A stretch of 64,000 bases of DNA from Zhengitettix transpicula (Eukaryota > Arthropoda > Insecta > Orthoptera > Tetrigidae), in assembly GCA_037074705.1 (NCBI GenBank), contig CM073592.1:87795129-87859128 (forward strand). Direction: 5' to 3'. Both the position numbers and the translations under genes were made by a program. Shown here in pieces: positions 1 through 9,592 of the stretch (the stretch's first letter is position 1; each line of letters begins with the position of its first letter). The notes below the pieces were generated by a model. That model did not search any database. It was given only the letters and a program-made list of their open reading frames with translations, and was not told the DNA's origin.

Positions 1-423
1 ATGCCTTCAGAGTTCTTGTAAAAGTTTCCCATCTAGTCATAATTTTAGTATTTTTCAGTTCTTTATTAAATATTATTTCCCAAGATTAAAGCCACTTTTT
101 TTAGGTGTTAATTTTGTGGTCTCATTTTCATATTATGGCCTTCGTTCCACTTCAGTCCCAATCAAACCTACTAATCATTAACTGATTCTTGTATCCTTCC
201 ACTGTCCCCATCCTGCTTGCTCCAATATATTTCATCATTTAAATTACACACAAGTTTGCCATGATACATGATCCAAATTCACAAATAATTTATTCACATA
301 AATGTCCTATAAAAAATCGATTAGTTGCTGATAACAAGTCCAACCCATCCGTTTATACAGAAATTGTAAACCAATACAAATTAATAAAATTTACAGTTGT
401 AGAAATACACAATTTTTTTTCAG

Positions 424-585
424 CAAATGGTGCAATGTTAGATGCTACTCAAGAAATGATAACTCTTGGACTTGGTAATATTGCTGGTTCATTTTTTCGT
501 TCTATGCCAGTGAATGGTTCATTTACTCGGAGTGCAGTTAATAATGCCAGTGGTGTAAGAACTCAGATGGGTGGTTTATACACAG
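424..585 (+). CDS. SLC26A11-like: SLC26A11-type sulfate/anion transporter, internal exon (transmembrane region)
   Basis: This exon encodes part of the conserved SulP/SLC26 membrane core. Seen: the peptide contains DATQEMITLGLGNI, then GSFFRSMPVNGSFTRSAVNN and ASGVRTQMGGLYTG, which I recognise as the strongly conserved segment of sodium-independent sulfate transporters of the SLC26A11 type. An acceptor (T-run then CAG) ends at 423 and a donor GTAAT starts at 586. The exon enters with two bases completing a codon and leaves after one base of a Gly codon, which the next exon completes. Known of the family: plasma-membrane or lysosomal anion exchangers for sulfate, chloride and similar anions. 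The upstream exons, including the N-terminus, are not in this window, so the gene is partial here. No frameshift is seen. Confidence 0.9.
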
Positions 586-779
586 GTAATATTCATTCTT
601 TTTAATATTCTCTTTAGTTTTTAAGTATAGTTGATGCATACATACATATATATATATTGTAATAGTGAGAATGTGACATTGTCAAAAATATTGGTATGGA
701 AAGGATAGAGAGATAGGTTGTGGCTTACCTGAAAGTGAAGTACGGTGTCGCCATGAGGAACTGAAGGTTGTTCTTCAAA

Positions 780-809
780 TTTTCGGAGGCTCTCAGCCTC
801 CTTCTTCAG
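780..809 (-). ncRNA. Hammerhead-ribozyme-like core, left arm of family A foldback
   Basis: This is the exact mirror of the core at 889-918, read on the minus strand: CTGAAGA (reverse complement of 803-809), helix II GGAGGC/GCCTCC, then GAAAA. The two cores point toward each other's arm, so a transcript of either strand carries one sense core and one antisense core. That would favour a long intramolecular hairpin over ribozyme folding. Confidence 0.55.
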
Positions 810-888
810 GAAGGAGTGTTACACCATTCCGTGCACCAGCCGGGCAGTCCGCAGCCGGCCGGTGCACGGAATGGTGTAACACTCCTTC

Positions 889-918
889 CTGAAGAAGGAG
901 GCTGAGAGCCTCCGAAAA
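889..918 (+). ncRNA. Hammerhead-ribozyme-like core, right arm of family A foldback
   Basis: Seen: CTGAAGA at 889-895, then one A, then GGAGGC - TGAGA - GCCTCC forming a perfect 6-bp helix II, then GAA at 914-916. The next bases AAUU are self-complementary (helix III in a dimer), followed by U at the cleavage position. CTTC just before the core pairs with GAAG just after it (helix I). This is the order of a type I hammerhead. Known: minimal hammerheads with very short helix III occur in Penelope-like retroelements. Odd: one unpaired A precedes helix II. Catalytic activity is not demonstrated. Confidence 0.6.
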
Positions 919-1003
919 TTTGAAGAACAACCTTCAGTTCCTCATGGCGACACCGTACTTCACTTTCAGGTAAGCCACAACCTATCTCTCTATCCTTTCC
1001 ATA

Positions 1004-1006
<3 letters not shown>

Positions 1007-1045
<39 letters not shown>
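1007..1045. repeat. (TA)n microsatellite
   Basis: About 19 uninterrupted TA units directly adjoin the right end of the family A foldback, which suggests insertion into TA-rich DNA. Confidence 0.95.
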
Positions 1046-1049
<4 letters not shown>

Positions 1050-2043
1050 GTGTTGTGTACATATTGAAATTTTCATAACAGTAAGTATAATTTTTATTAA
1101 ATTTTGTTGCTGCCATATAAGATTTAACTTGACAAACTCAAGAATATTCCTGTAATTATACAAAAATTGTTAGCATGCACATATTAATACAGAAAAAGAT
1201 GCTTTGATAGAATCATTTCATTATATGACAGTGGTAGTAAAATCATTATGGAGAAAACAAAGATTTTTCCAAGTAGGAACTATATAACATTCACTGGGAA
1301 ATATTCTACAAAATCTTACAAACAAATCACCAGATTTGTTTTGGGCAGTCTTTTATATTTGTTGGAATTTGGAGTGGACTGGTTTTTGACAGATCTATAT
1401 AATATGCTTAATACTGTTCTCAAAAAATGTTTAACATAAAACAAAATTCATTCTTGTCATAATCATTCATATTTGTATAATGATGGCCACAAAATGCCAA
1501 TTTTGCCATTTCTGAACAAAATCTTAAATGTTTCAAGATTAGCACTTTAATTTCATACAAAAGCAATAGAAAAACTTCCCGATATTAAATAAGTTGATTG
1601 TTACAATAGCCCATGTTAAAGAAACATAAAAATAATAATAATGGTTTTGAATCAGGGAAAATATTGTACTCAATGGTTGTAAAGCTTACCAGTATCTGTA
1701 GATAGTTCGTGCTGCTTAAGTAATTAAATTATCCATTTTGCTTTAATTGTGTTAATTTTAAAGCTTCACTAAATCATGCTTTACACACAACTTCTATCTG
1801 ATGTGTTTATGCATATTTATGAACATAACAGATTTTCTTCATTCTAATTTTATTCACAAAGTTATTTTTCTTCAAAACTTTAATTTTAATTTAGAGGTGA
1901 AATATTTAATAATCTATCTATTTTCTAAAGACTAGATTATGCAATTTAAATAATGTGTCATGATGAATATAAAATGATATAATCTTGTTGCACTATTTAT
2001 TTTTCATTATTTATTGTTCTATAAATGCTATATTATATTTCAG

Positions 2044-2184
2044 GTGTTCTTGTGATACTTGCTCTGAGTTTAATTACACCTTATTTTTATTTCATTCCTA
2101 AGGCAACTTTATCATCAGTTATAATCTGTGCTGTAATATTTATGGTAGAAGTAGAAACTATTCACCCAATGTGGAAATCAAATA
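2044..2184 (+). CDS. SLC26A11-like: SLC26A11-type transporter, internal exon (transmembrane helices)
   Basis: This exon continues the transporter in frame. It completes the split Gly codon and reads GVLVILALSLITPYFYFIP, then KATLSSVIICAVIFMVEVET, then IHPMWKSN. The acceptor CAG ends at 2043 and a consensus donor GTAAGT begins at 2185. The peptide is strongly hydrophobic, fits two membrane helices, and includes the family hallmark of a Tyr-Phe-rich stretch followed by IPKA and SSVIICAVIFMV. The intron before it (586-2043) carries a large perfect hairpin element. The exon ends after one base of a Lys codon, which the next exon completes. Confidence 0.9.
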
Positions 2185-2400
2185 GTAAGTAGCTTTTAGC
2201 TGTATGGCTTGATACTTTTTTATTTTCATAACCATTATTATTCTAAAAAGCATAGATGAATAATTTTATCATTAAATTAATTAAAAATACCATAATTTTG
2301 GTTACAGTAATTGTTTTCTCATGTGTATTGTGTGTGCATGTATATATTTTTCATGAAAATTGAATTGTATGATTTATTGTGTGAATATTATTTTTTTCAG

Positions 2401-2546
2401 AAAGAGACCTTATACCTTTGTTTGCTACATTTATTGCTTCTCTGTGGCTTGGAGTCGAGATTGGTATAGTTATTGGTGTAGCAGTTGATTTTTGCTTCCT
2501 CTTGTATTTCAATGCTCGGCCTCATGTAACTATAGAAAAATTAATG
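2401..2546 (+). CDS. SLC26A11-like: SLC26A11-type transporter, internal exon (last membrane helices)
   Basis: The acceptor (T-run then CAG) ends at 2400. The exon completes a Lys codon and reads RDLIPLFATFIASLWLGVE, then IGIVIGVAVDFCFLLYFNAR, then PHVTIEKLM. This matches the end of the SLC26 membrane domain, where a final hydrophobic hairpin is followed by a basic juxtamembrane stretch leading to the cytoplasmic STAS domain. The donor is at 2547-2548 (GTATAT) and leaves phase 0. That fits exon 4, which opens with a whole codon. The following intron (2547-3108) contains a half copy of the family B foldback element at about 2690-2822. Confidence 0.88.
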
Positions 2547-2689
2547 GTATATACTTTTAAACTACTCCTAAAATTATTATATTTAACAGATAAATTGTAC
2601 TATTTCCATTATTATGAGATGTTAAGGAACAAAAAAATAGATAATGCTTAATTGGGTAAGACATAATATGAGATATTCATAACTTATGA

Positions 2690-2822
2690 GCTTTCGAGTG
2701 TTGTCAACTGACAAGTGCAGTTGTGTTTCTCTAGGCTCTTCTTAGCACCTGACGAAAGGCACAAGGATCCCAGAAACATATTACCTTTTTGTCTGTATTG
2801 GCTATCTTTCTTATTCATTATT
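2690..2822 (+). mobile_element. Family B half element with hammerhead-like core
   Basis: This single arm of the family B foldback lies in the intron between the last membrane exon and the STAS exon. It shares with the complete copy at 42091-42350 the segments TTGTCAACTGAC, TTCTCTAGGCTC, the core CTGACGA (2749-2755) with GAAAC (2773-2777), and the end TTGTCTGTATTGGCTATC. The part after GAAAC is shortened (CATATTACC instead of CGTTGTGTGGTATTTATATTACC), which removes helix III and helix I. Confidence 0.8.
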
Positions 2823-3108
2823 CGTAATTATTTATCTTTCAACCCAAGCCTTAATTAATTAATCAAGATTGCTAATCATTTGCAGACTTGAATAAAGTAG
2901 GTAATAAAATATTGTTTATTTTCTGTATATTACTGTTGAATGTTTTACGTACTTTTTACAATATGCAATCTGTGCTGTGTTTAAATCGATGCATTTCCAT
3001 TATATGATCTATATAATTAATTATGCTCATGCCTAATATCTTATAAATATAGATGGAAATATTTTATCTCAAAATGGAACATAAATTACTCTTTTTTTCT
3101 GTTCTCAG

Positions 3109-3433
3109 AGTCCTGGCAGCAGCTGTGAATATGTCCTTGTAAGGCCTGGAGCAGGCCTTCTATTTCCTGCAATTGATTATGTTCGTGAAGCTGTGGCAAA
3201 AGCCTGTGCTAAGTTTAATCTAACTTCTCAACTGCCAGTGGTTATAGACTGTCAGCAAGTCCAACATGCAGATTACACGGCTGCTAGAGGTTTAAAAGCC
3301 TTGGTTGAAGATCTAAACAAAAGAGGCTGTCATGTTATATTCCACCATATTAGTGAAGATTTATCCAAAGTTTTAAGTGATCTTAAATCTTTGGTGTCTA
3401 CTAGTGAAACTGAACTCTGGCAGATCATACAAG
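3109..3433 (+). CDS. SLC26A11-like: SLC26A11-type transporter, STAS-domain exon
   Basis: The exon starts after CTCAG at 3108 and reads SPGSSCEYVLVRPGAGLLFP, AIDYVREAVAKACAKF, later LPVVIDCQQVQHADYTAARG, and ends near ETELWQIIQ. This is the cytoplasmic STAS domain of SulP/SLC26 transporters: a beta strand ending in VIDC, then a D-Y/F-T-A-A-R-G loop where bacterial anti-sigma antagonists carry their phosphorylatable serine, then helix and strand repeats. It is about 108 codons, close to a full STAS core. A donor GTAATA begins at 3434 and leaves phase 1. If the intron were retained the frame would stop three codons later (GNK), so an alternative short C-terminus is possible. Confidence 0.9.
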
Positions 3434-3499
3434 GTAATAAATGAAACTTGTGAAATGTCTCATAATACAATATCATGCTACAAAATGTTTAGCACCATA

Positions 3500-4300
3500 A
3501 GGAGTGGAAAAAATTCACATGCTGAGAGATAAAGTGATTTTATTTCATATCCAAGTTGGCAGTACAAACCTTGTCACCAGAATGTGGCACTCCCTTGGTC
3601 CGAATGTGTGTACTGATTCAGTTAGAAAGGGTGTCATACAGTTTCTGTGCCTTAGGCAAGTTGGACCACAGCTGTTGTAATTAGTGCATGATACTCAGGA
3701 TAATGGCACTGGCATGCAGTTAAATTCACACATGTTCGATTGGAAACAAATCTGGAGACCTTGCTGGCCAAAGGGAGTACCTTAACATCATGCAGGCATT
3801 CGCTTGATATATGTGCCATTATTGAACAATCATTGTCCTGTTGAAAAATGTTACCAGGTTACATTTTACGAGAGGTTACACACATGTCCATGACATGCAT
3901 TCCGAGTTCTCCAAATCATTCCTAGAAATAGATTGAAGTTGTACCCAACTATTCTCCACACATTGGCAGAATATACCCTCTACCCTACTAGCCAATACAC
4001 TTTCATCCAAGAAAGTGCATAACCAAGATTCTTTACTGAAGCCAATCAACACATCTGATCAGCTGTCAATCCATCCCAAGTATGGAACCACACCAAATGT
4101 ATCTGTTTGTAATAATGACAGCCCACAGAAATTTAGTAGTTGGGTTGTAGTCGCTGACCAATGGTGTAGGATGACATGGGATGTTGCAGTGAGTGAATTA
4201 CTTGTTCCTGGAAAGCAGGCACTGGAATTACAATGTGCTTTGTGCTCCATTTTGGTGATCCCCAATGGTGGTCAGACATGGTCAACCTGAACCTTAATGA
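3500..4300 (-). pseudogene. Decayed Tc1-like transposase relic inside a host intron
   Basis: On the minus strand a stretch reads, with a one-base correction, like the Tc1 signature after the second catalytic Asp: FQQDN near 3840, then LPWPARSPDLFPIEHVW near 3725-3775, in the family order and spacing. Upstream on the same strand, near 4010-4025, LDESVYW resembles the first catalytic region. Stops and frameshifts are frequent, so it is inactive. Terminal inverted repeats were not located. The family assignment rests on the two motifs. The rest is too worn to read. Confidence 0.55.
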
Positions 4301-4831
4301 CAAATGTGGTTACTCTCACATTTCCAATCACTTTTTTGAAACACAATTATTATAAATTTCTTAAAATTAAGAAAAAATTCTTAAATTTACATGAGCACAA
4401 ATGCACCATCTGCCAATTCCATCAAAATTACAAGCAATATATCTTCTGATTTTTTATGTGCCCCTTCCCTCATGTTGAACAGACTTTTTTGTGTGTCAAA
4501 ACATTGTTCTACACCTTCGCTCACCTATAATACTTTCCCTAATTTTGCACTGCCTCTATACTTCTCTGAATATTATCTAAATCTGATACAAGAACAAAAA
4601 ATATATATTGTAAGTATCTGTATAAATTCTAGTAGTCTTATTATTGATTGTTCTGTATCATTTCATACTTTACATTATGAAGTTTATTGTTTAAGAAAAG
4701 TTGGATCACACTACTTATGTATTTCACCAACATATCTTCTCATTATCTAATAATATTAATAAACCAACTTAACTCTTAATCATAAATGTCAAGACAATAA
4801 ATATTGAGGCATATCTTTTATTTTGTTTCAG

Positions 4832-4878
4832 ATCTATGTGATAAAAAGTCAGAAGTACAAATAGTAACCAGAATATGA
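4832..4878 (+). CDS. SLC26A11-like: SLC26A11-type transporter, probable short terminal exon
   Basis: This is an inferred last exon. The sequence TTTTGTTTCAG ends at 4831 and is a good acceptor. Joining the phase-1 end of the STAS exon gives D-LCDKKSEVQIVTRI and then TGA at 4876-4878. The phase is correct and the resulting tail is short and charged, as expected after a STAS domain. What I cannot show is that this acceptor is used; the alternative is readthrough into the intron with stop GNK*. The intron between them (3434-4831) contains an old Tc1-like relic on the opposite strand. No clear AATAAA signal follows closely. The downstream DNA is made of degenerate family A repeats. Confidence 0.55.
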
Positions 4879-4889
4879 TTATATATCGT

Positions 4890-5350
4890 AAACTGAAGTT
4901 CAGAGTTGCCATTCAGGACATGAGGAAGTTTTTCAAATTTTCATAGGTGTTCACACCATCTTATATATGTATTAAAACAATTAGTTTGGAAAGAAAAGAG
5001 TGAAAGGTGGTACCTAAAATTAAAGCTCAGCACCGCCATTCAGGACAGAACAAATTTCTTCAAATTTTCAAAGGTTTTAACCTCATATATTAGGAGAAAG
5101 AAGGTACATTTGATGTGCTGGCAATGGAGTTTTTGACTTCTTTCTTTCTTCTAATGAAGTAGACTAATACCTCAAAAACTTTGAAGAACTTCTTTCTCAC
5201 CTGAATGGCGAGCTTCAATTTCACGTAAACCACCATCTTTCTCTCCTTCCTGTCCATACCCATTATATATAAAAGCTATGACAAGGAAATAGAGATATGG
5301 CTTACCTGAAGTTAAAGAAGCTTGTCATCATGTCATACAGGACCAACATC
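4890..5350. repeat. Degenerate family A terminal units, including an inverted pair
   Basis: At 4890-4960 and 5275-5350 there are single worn copies. Between them, 4983-5090 and 5140-5265 form an old inverted pair: AGCTCAGCACCGCCATTCAG faces CTGAATGGCGAGCT, and TTCTTCAAATTTTC faces AACTTTGAAGAAC. The hammerhead-like core survives only as CTAATGA. These repeats make up the 3' flank of the transporter gene. Confidence 0.65.
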
Positions 5351-6169
5351 TTCCTCAGGAGGGATACGCCCTGCATGAAAGCTAACCACTAATTCAAACT
5401 ACAGAGCAAACAGCCATCACACAGAATCAATCAACACCCAGCAAAGCTATTAACCCCCTTGTGGAAAGAAAAATTTAGATAAATAGTGGAAATATACATA
5501 CACACAAATCATACATAAATAATGTAAATATATGCACTCTCATACTTGATTTCATATATTGTGTGTAAACTGATGAAATACTTGAGCATATTCCTAAATA
5601 TGCTGAAGAAACGGTACACATGTACATAGTCCATTACAGTGCTATAGCAACATTATAGCATTGGTTTGTGATATTTCATGGTATTTGTGATAAATTTATT
5701 CACTAATACATACATAAATGATACTTGAGTACAAAGAAAATATATAATACAAAGATAGATAAAATGTGAAACTATATTCCCAATTAAATACATACTTTTA
5801 AATAATGTTATTTATGTGATTTATAACCATGTAGTTGGAATGAAGTAATGATCAGTAAATCTTCAAAATTCCAAATAAAGTTCAAATAAATTTTTAATGT
5901 TAAATAAAGCATGTAGAAAAATTATAAGTTAAATATTTGAAATTTATGTAATAGCTATTTATTTTTATTTCCAAAAACATTCTCAACTTTTTTAATTCCC
6001 CAAGTATATGTTATCCATTTAATCATAATTATCCTATCTCATTTTTTTTATTCCTGCATAATAAAATTGATGTCCACAGAAAACTTATTCAAGAATAAAG
6101 ACAGCTTAGCTAAGCATCAGGCCTAAGGCCACATTAAGTAATTTATTTTAATCATGAGGCAAAATGTTG

Positions 6170-6236
6170 ACCAGACTGGGAATCCAAACCAGGACCTCTG
6201 CTTACCGGGCAGCTGCTCAGACCACTAAGCTACCCC
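6170..6236 (-). repeat. tRNA-derived SINE head
   Basis: On the minus strand the sequence begins GGGGTAGCTTAGTGGTC and continues to GGTTTGGATTCCC. These match the A box (TRGYNNANNGG-like, 6222-6232) and B box (GGTTCGANTCC-like, 6178-6190) of an internal Pol III promoter at tRNA spacing. The cloverleaf is not intact, so I call it a SINE or tRNA pseudogene rather than a tRNA gene. The body downstream on the minus strand, toward 6060, is not recognised. Confidence 0.65.
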
Positions 6237-6409
6237 TTGTTGACTCCCGACCTGATATGACATTTTTCCACATGACTGAAAAAAAAAATTATATTTCAGA
6301 TATATTACATACTTATTATCAGAGATGCTGTATATACATCATTATACTAAAAATGGAATGTATAGGCCTATATATGAAACATATTTAGATACGAAAGACA
6401 CACAACAAA

Positions 6410-6610
6410 GCTGAAATCCTGAAATAAACAGTTGGTCCAGTAAGGAGTACAATATTTCAAAATTTCGAGGGCCTGAGCCCCCTTCATCAGGAAAAAAGGT
6501 CTGAACTACATGCCGGCTGGGCACACAGTTCATATCTTCCTTCCTCAGGCCCTCAAAAATTTGAACTTCCACCTATGCCAGACTGGGCCAACTATTGATT
6601 CTAGGTTAAG
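6410..6610. repeat. Family A inverted pair with an intact hammerhead-like core
   Basis: Left and right halves share GAGGGCCTGAG against CTCAGGCCCTC, and GTTGGTCCAG against CTGGGCCAAC, as inverted arms. On the minus strand the left half gives CTGATGA (from 6484-6490), one A, GGGGGC-TCAG-GCCCTC as helix II, then GAAA (6463-6466). Relative to the copy at 889-918 helix II and helix I have changed on both sides: TTTC/GAAA replaces CTTC/GAAG. Confidence 0.65.
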
Positions 6611-6710
6611 TTGGCATTGCTGTCTCTCTTACCTATCCAAATGTGCTATTTAATTTGTCCTCGTCACATTATCCTTAAGTGTTACGCACACACACATATA
6701 TATATATGCA

Positions 6711-7850
6711 ATATTGGTATGGAGAGGACAGAGAGATAGGTTGTGGCTTACCTGAAAGTGAAGTGCGGTGTCACCATAAGGAACTGAAGGTATTTCTTCA
6801 AATTTTTGGAGGCTCTCAGCCTCCTTCAAGAAGGAGTGTTACACCATTCCGTGCACCGGCTGGCTGCAGACTGCGGAGTTTTGACCGCCGCACGGCTGGT
6901 AGCCCATAAACAATTAACACCGCACCAGGCCACTAAATTTCTCTCTCAAGGGAAGGTTGTGACATAGGAAAGGTTCAGATAGTGATCATTCATACAAATC
7001 ACCCTATGTATTCATATATGCTTGAAAATACAAATACACATAAACATGCACAGACACACACATGTATGCATACACATACATACATGAGCATGCTCATACA
7101 TACTCACATGGTCTCGTGAAAGTGGGGATGACACATAGGAAGGGCACTATTTACAGGATGTTGAGTACAGGCCTTTGCCTGGACTGCAAGACATGTTGGA
7201 AAGAGAGTTCCCACAGATGGAGTTCTGCCTCTGATGAATCGGGGATGGGCTTTAAGGATGGTGAGTGTGAAGGATTGGTCGAAATTGTTTATGTTGTGGT
7301 TTTGGGCGTGAGCAGCTACTGGGAATTGAATTTTAGATAGTTTGACAGTGCTGTGGTGGTTGGCTATAAGTTCAGGGAGGGGTATTTTGGTTTGGCCTAT
7401 ATAGAAGGCAGGGCAGAGTATGCAGTTAATTTGGTAGATGGTGTGGGAGGAGAGGCAGGTGATATTTTCTTTTATTTTGAATGTTTTTGTGTGATTATGA
7501 AAGGTTGTGCAGGGCTGTAAGATAGGGAAAACATGGCATCTGCTCCTACCACCCTGCAACCCGGCAAGGGTGGGTGGGTGGTGGTGTGGGTTTTGCACGG
7601 GTTGACAAGTAAATTTCGGAGGTTGGGTGGGCATCTGAAGACAACCCTTGGGCAGGTGGGGAGTATAGTGGGGATGATGGTTTTCAATTCAGGGTTGGAT
7701 TGCAGTCCAGTGTATGCTAGGCGGCTTGTCAAAAATAGTTGTGATATTGATATGGAAAGAGAGAAGAAGGTAGTTCTTCAAATTTTCAGAGGATCTCAGC
7801 TATACCGTACTTAAGCCACAAGCTATCTCTCTTTCCTTTCCATACCAATA
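6711..7850 (-). mobile_element. Penelope-like retroelement, 5'-truncated, with inverted termini
   Basis: The left end (6711) reads ATTGGTATGGAGAGG and the right end (to about 7850) CCTTTCCATACCAATATT, which is an inverted repeat of the family A terminus. The interior holds, on the minus strand, the C-terminal region of a Penelope-like polyprotein. The left unit keeps GGAGGCTCTCAGCCTCC, but the core has decayed. The right unit is a deletion product that joins the inner part of one arm to the outer part of the other. Known: Penelope-like elements insert with pseudo-LTRs in direct or inverted arrangement and are often 5'-truncated, as here. Confidence 0.75.
7104..7732 (-). pseudogene. Penelope-like reverse transcriptase C-terminus with GIY-YIG endonuclease
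   Basis: Minus strand, two overlapping frames joined by a frameshift near 7600. The upstream frame reads ILPTCPRVVFRCPPNLRNLL, the conserved linker after the reverse transcriptase thumb. The downstream 176-codon frame contains CHVFPILQPC, ITCLSSHTIYQINCILCPAF, then YIGQT, and later VAAHAQNHN and FTLTILKAHPRFIRGRTPS. This is the GIY-YIG nuclease order with the CxxC typical of Penelope-like elements, where the nuclease nicks target DNA. Odd: after YIGQT the usual arginine-bearing helix reads PLPELIANHHS, so the catalytic Arg appears lost. The upstream reverse transcriptase is missing. Inactive remnant. Confidence 0.75.
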
Positions 7851-7894
7851 TTGCATTACATATATAAGTGAAGGTAATGTCACATTGTCAAAAT

Positions 7895-8110
7895 TAATCA
7901 ACTAATTTGGATAGAAGGGACAGAGAGTGGCTGATGGATAAAATTGATGGTTGGCATTGCCAAGCTGGAAAGGAATAAAATGCTGCATTTTATGGTTCAT
8001 TGCAATAAAGTGTTGAATTCAAACCCTGCCAGACCAGCCATTAGACAGCAAGCAAGACAACAATTCCCTCTCTCTCAAGGAAAGGTCACAACAATGGTTA
8101 AAATAACCTT
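7895..8110. repeat. Degenerate family A / tRNA-like repeat fragment
   Basis: TTTGGATAGAAGGGACAGAGAGTGG resembles worn outer ends of family A. Further along, the reverse strand shows a B-box-like GGGTTTGAATTC. No coding content is seen. Low-confidence grouping. Confidence 0.35.
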
Positions 8111-8534
8111 TACCATCTCACTCCCCAACTTATAGTAGGTTTCTAACCTTGCATATTCCATGTTTGTCCAATCCTTCAACCTACTACAATTCTCCAAAAA
8201 TAGCCAACTACAAAATTAAACAAAACATTATCCTGCTGGCCGGCACATTGTTCAGCCTTACTAACCTGGGGAAAGGAATTTAGGTCTTTAAAAATTAGAC
8301 ATGTTATTGCTTACATTGTGCTGGCTAACCACACATATCTTTGATGTTGACACAAAATTGTTCATTTAAACCGCATGGGGTGAGTAATCTATCTTATGAA
8401 AAGCTTCTAGTTTTATGAGAGATCACAATTGTAGAGTAAAATATATTGTACCAGATATAATTGTGGGCTTAATTTGGCAAAAACAAATTACATTTAACAT
8501 CTCTAAAGTCCTACATTTCGAGTTTGGTAATAAT

Positions 8535-9070
8535 TATTTTGAATAAATCAATTAGTATAATTGCCAAACAGCAAGTAAAGTTTTATTAGTTATCAACATT
8601 ATTAATACAATTAGTACAATTACCACTATGTTTCGTACCAAATTTGGGATTCATCTAATGAACATTAAAAAAATGTGACGTTTCTGATTAATTAATATTG
8701 TAATTATATAAATTTGATTATATTCTGATGAATTTAATTTCATACTTTTTGTATGATTAGGTTCCAAACTTTTATATATTTTAAAAGAATTTTTAATAAA
8801 TTTTAAAAGGGTGGTCTTACTTCCATGTTGTTATAACCGAATATTCTAAGAAATGTATAAGATAAAATTTATCAGAATATCGGTAATGAAATTTTCAATT
8901 AAAATAGAAACAATCATTAAGGTCTCATCTTCTTTTTACAGTTCTCCTGCTGACGTGGTAAATTAGGTACGAAACGTAGTCATATATATTGTACTAATCC
9001 CAATTTTAACAAACAAACGGTTTCTGACTGCTTTACCATTATATTTATTAATAATTATATTTACCTGACA
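8535..9070. mobile_element. Family F foldback upstream of IMP4
   Basis: The left part (8540-8660) and right part (8951-9070) are related as inverted arms. Minus-strand GGTACGAAACATAG with TTGTACTAAT corresponds to plus-strand GGTACGAAACGTAG with TTGTACTAAT, and TGCTGTTTGGCAATTATA corresponds to a worn TGACTGCTTTACCATTATA. A single arm of the same family is at 36530-36665. Both arms hold a GAAAC(G)TAG motif preceded by a weak CTGA-type core. Diverged; no ORF. Confidence 0.6.
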
Positions 9071-9075
9071 CTGTT

Positions 9076-9592
9076 AATAAATGAAATAACGCCAGCCAGT
9101 TTGTCATATTTATTAAGAGTAATTTAAAAGATTTTAAAAGTTCAAAGGTCCGATTTTGCACAAAAGTATATAAATTTTCGGGCGCAAAGTCACAAATCAC
9201 ACCTTTGAAATTCATACTCACCACTTGTCATGTATTTAATAATTATTATTAGGAATTTTGTTTTGACATAAAATTTTATACTGAAGAGATCCAAAAATTT
9301 AAGGTCGAAACATGGTGCTTTTTTAATGTTCTAAATTGCACTTAATAAATTTCTAACTATTCGGCTAAAGTTATTTCATTATATTTATTTGTTTATTCTA
9401 GTACAAGTTGATTTTTAACGAAAAAGCGATATATATATGTTCACAATAACTGTATGCCAAAGAGTCTATTTATTTTTATGTAGGGTATCTTTGAATCAAA
9501 TATACTTTGATATTACTCTTGCACGTGTGTTAAGTGTTAGAAGTTGATGTAAACTGCAATATTATTGTAGATTCGTTTCACAATTAATCAAT
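9076..9592 (+). promoter_or_regulatory. Upstream region of IMP4
   Basis: About 500 bases of AT-rich DNA lie between the family F foldback and the IMP4 start. I see no canonical TATA box at a convincing distance. The 5' leader near the start is AT-rich (AATTAATCAAT just before ATG). The promoter presumably lies here, but its elements cannot be assigned from sequence alone. Confidence 0.3.

Larger units (their letters stand above)
688..1010. mobile_element. Family A foldback: two perfect inverted Penelope-type terminal units
   Basis: Seen: bases 688-843 are the reverse complement of 855-1010, with no mismatch that I can find over about 150 bases, around a spacer of roughly 11 bases. The outer ends read ATATTGGTATGG and CCATACCAATAT and abut (TA)n DNA. 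Each arm carries a hammerhead-like core facing the other arm. The same unit, in degenerate form, flanks the Penelope-like GIY-YIG relic at 6711-7850, so I infer that these are the inverted pseudo-LTRs of that element with the coding part lost. The element lies inside an intron of the SLC26A11-type gene. Such a perfect palindrome implies recent insertion or arm homogenisation. Confidence 0.85.

Noticed and set aside
1..423. An additional upstream exon of the SLC26A11-type gene
   Set aside because: I looked for the preceding membrane segment in all plus frames and saw no conserved peptide with proper splice sites. It probably lies upstream of the window.
6164..6388. Possible tRNA gene
   Set aside because: A and B boxes are present on the minus strand but the acceptor and anticodon stems do not pair well. 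Better explained as a tRNA-derived SINE head.
7220..7240. Plus-strand CTCTGATGAATCGGGG as a hammerhead core
   Set aside because: The motif is the antisense of a conserved coding stretch (FIRGRTPS region) of the Penelope polyprotein, repeated at 12533 and 18943. No GAAA or helix II follows.
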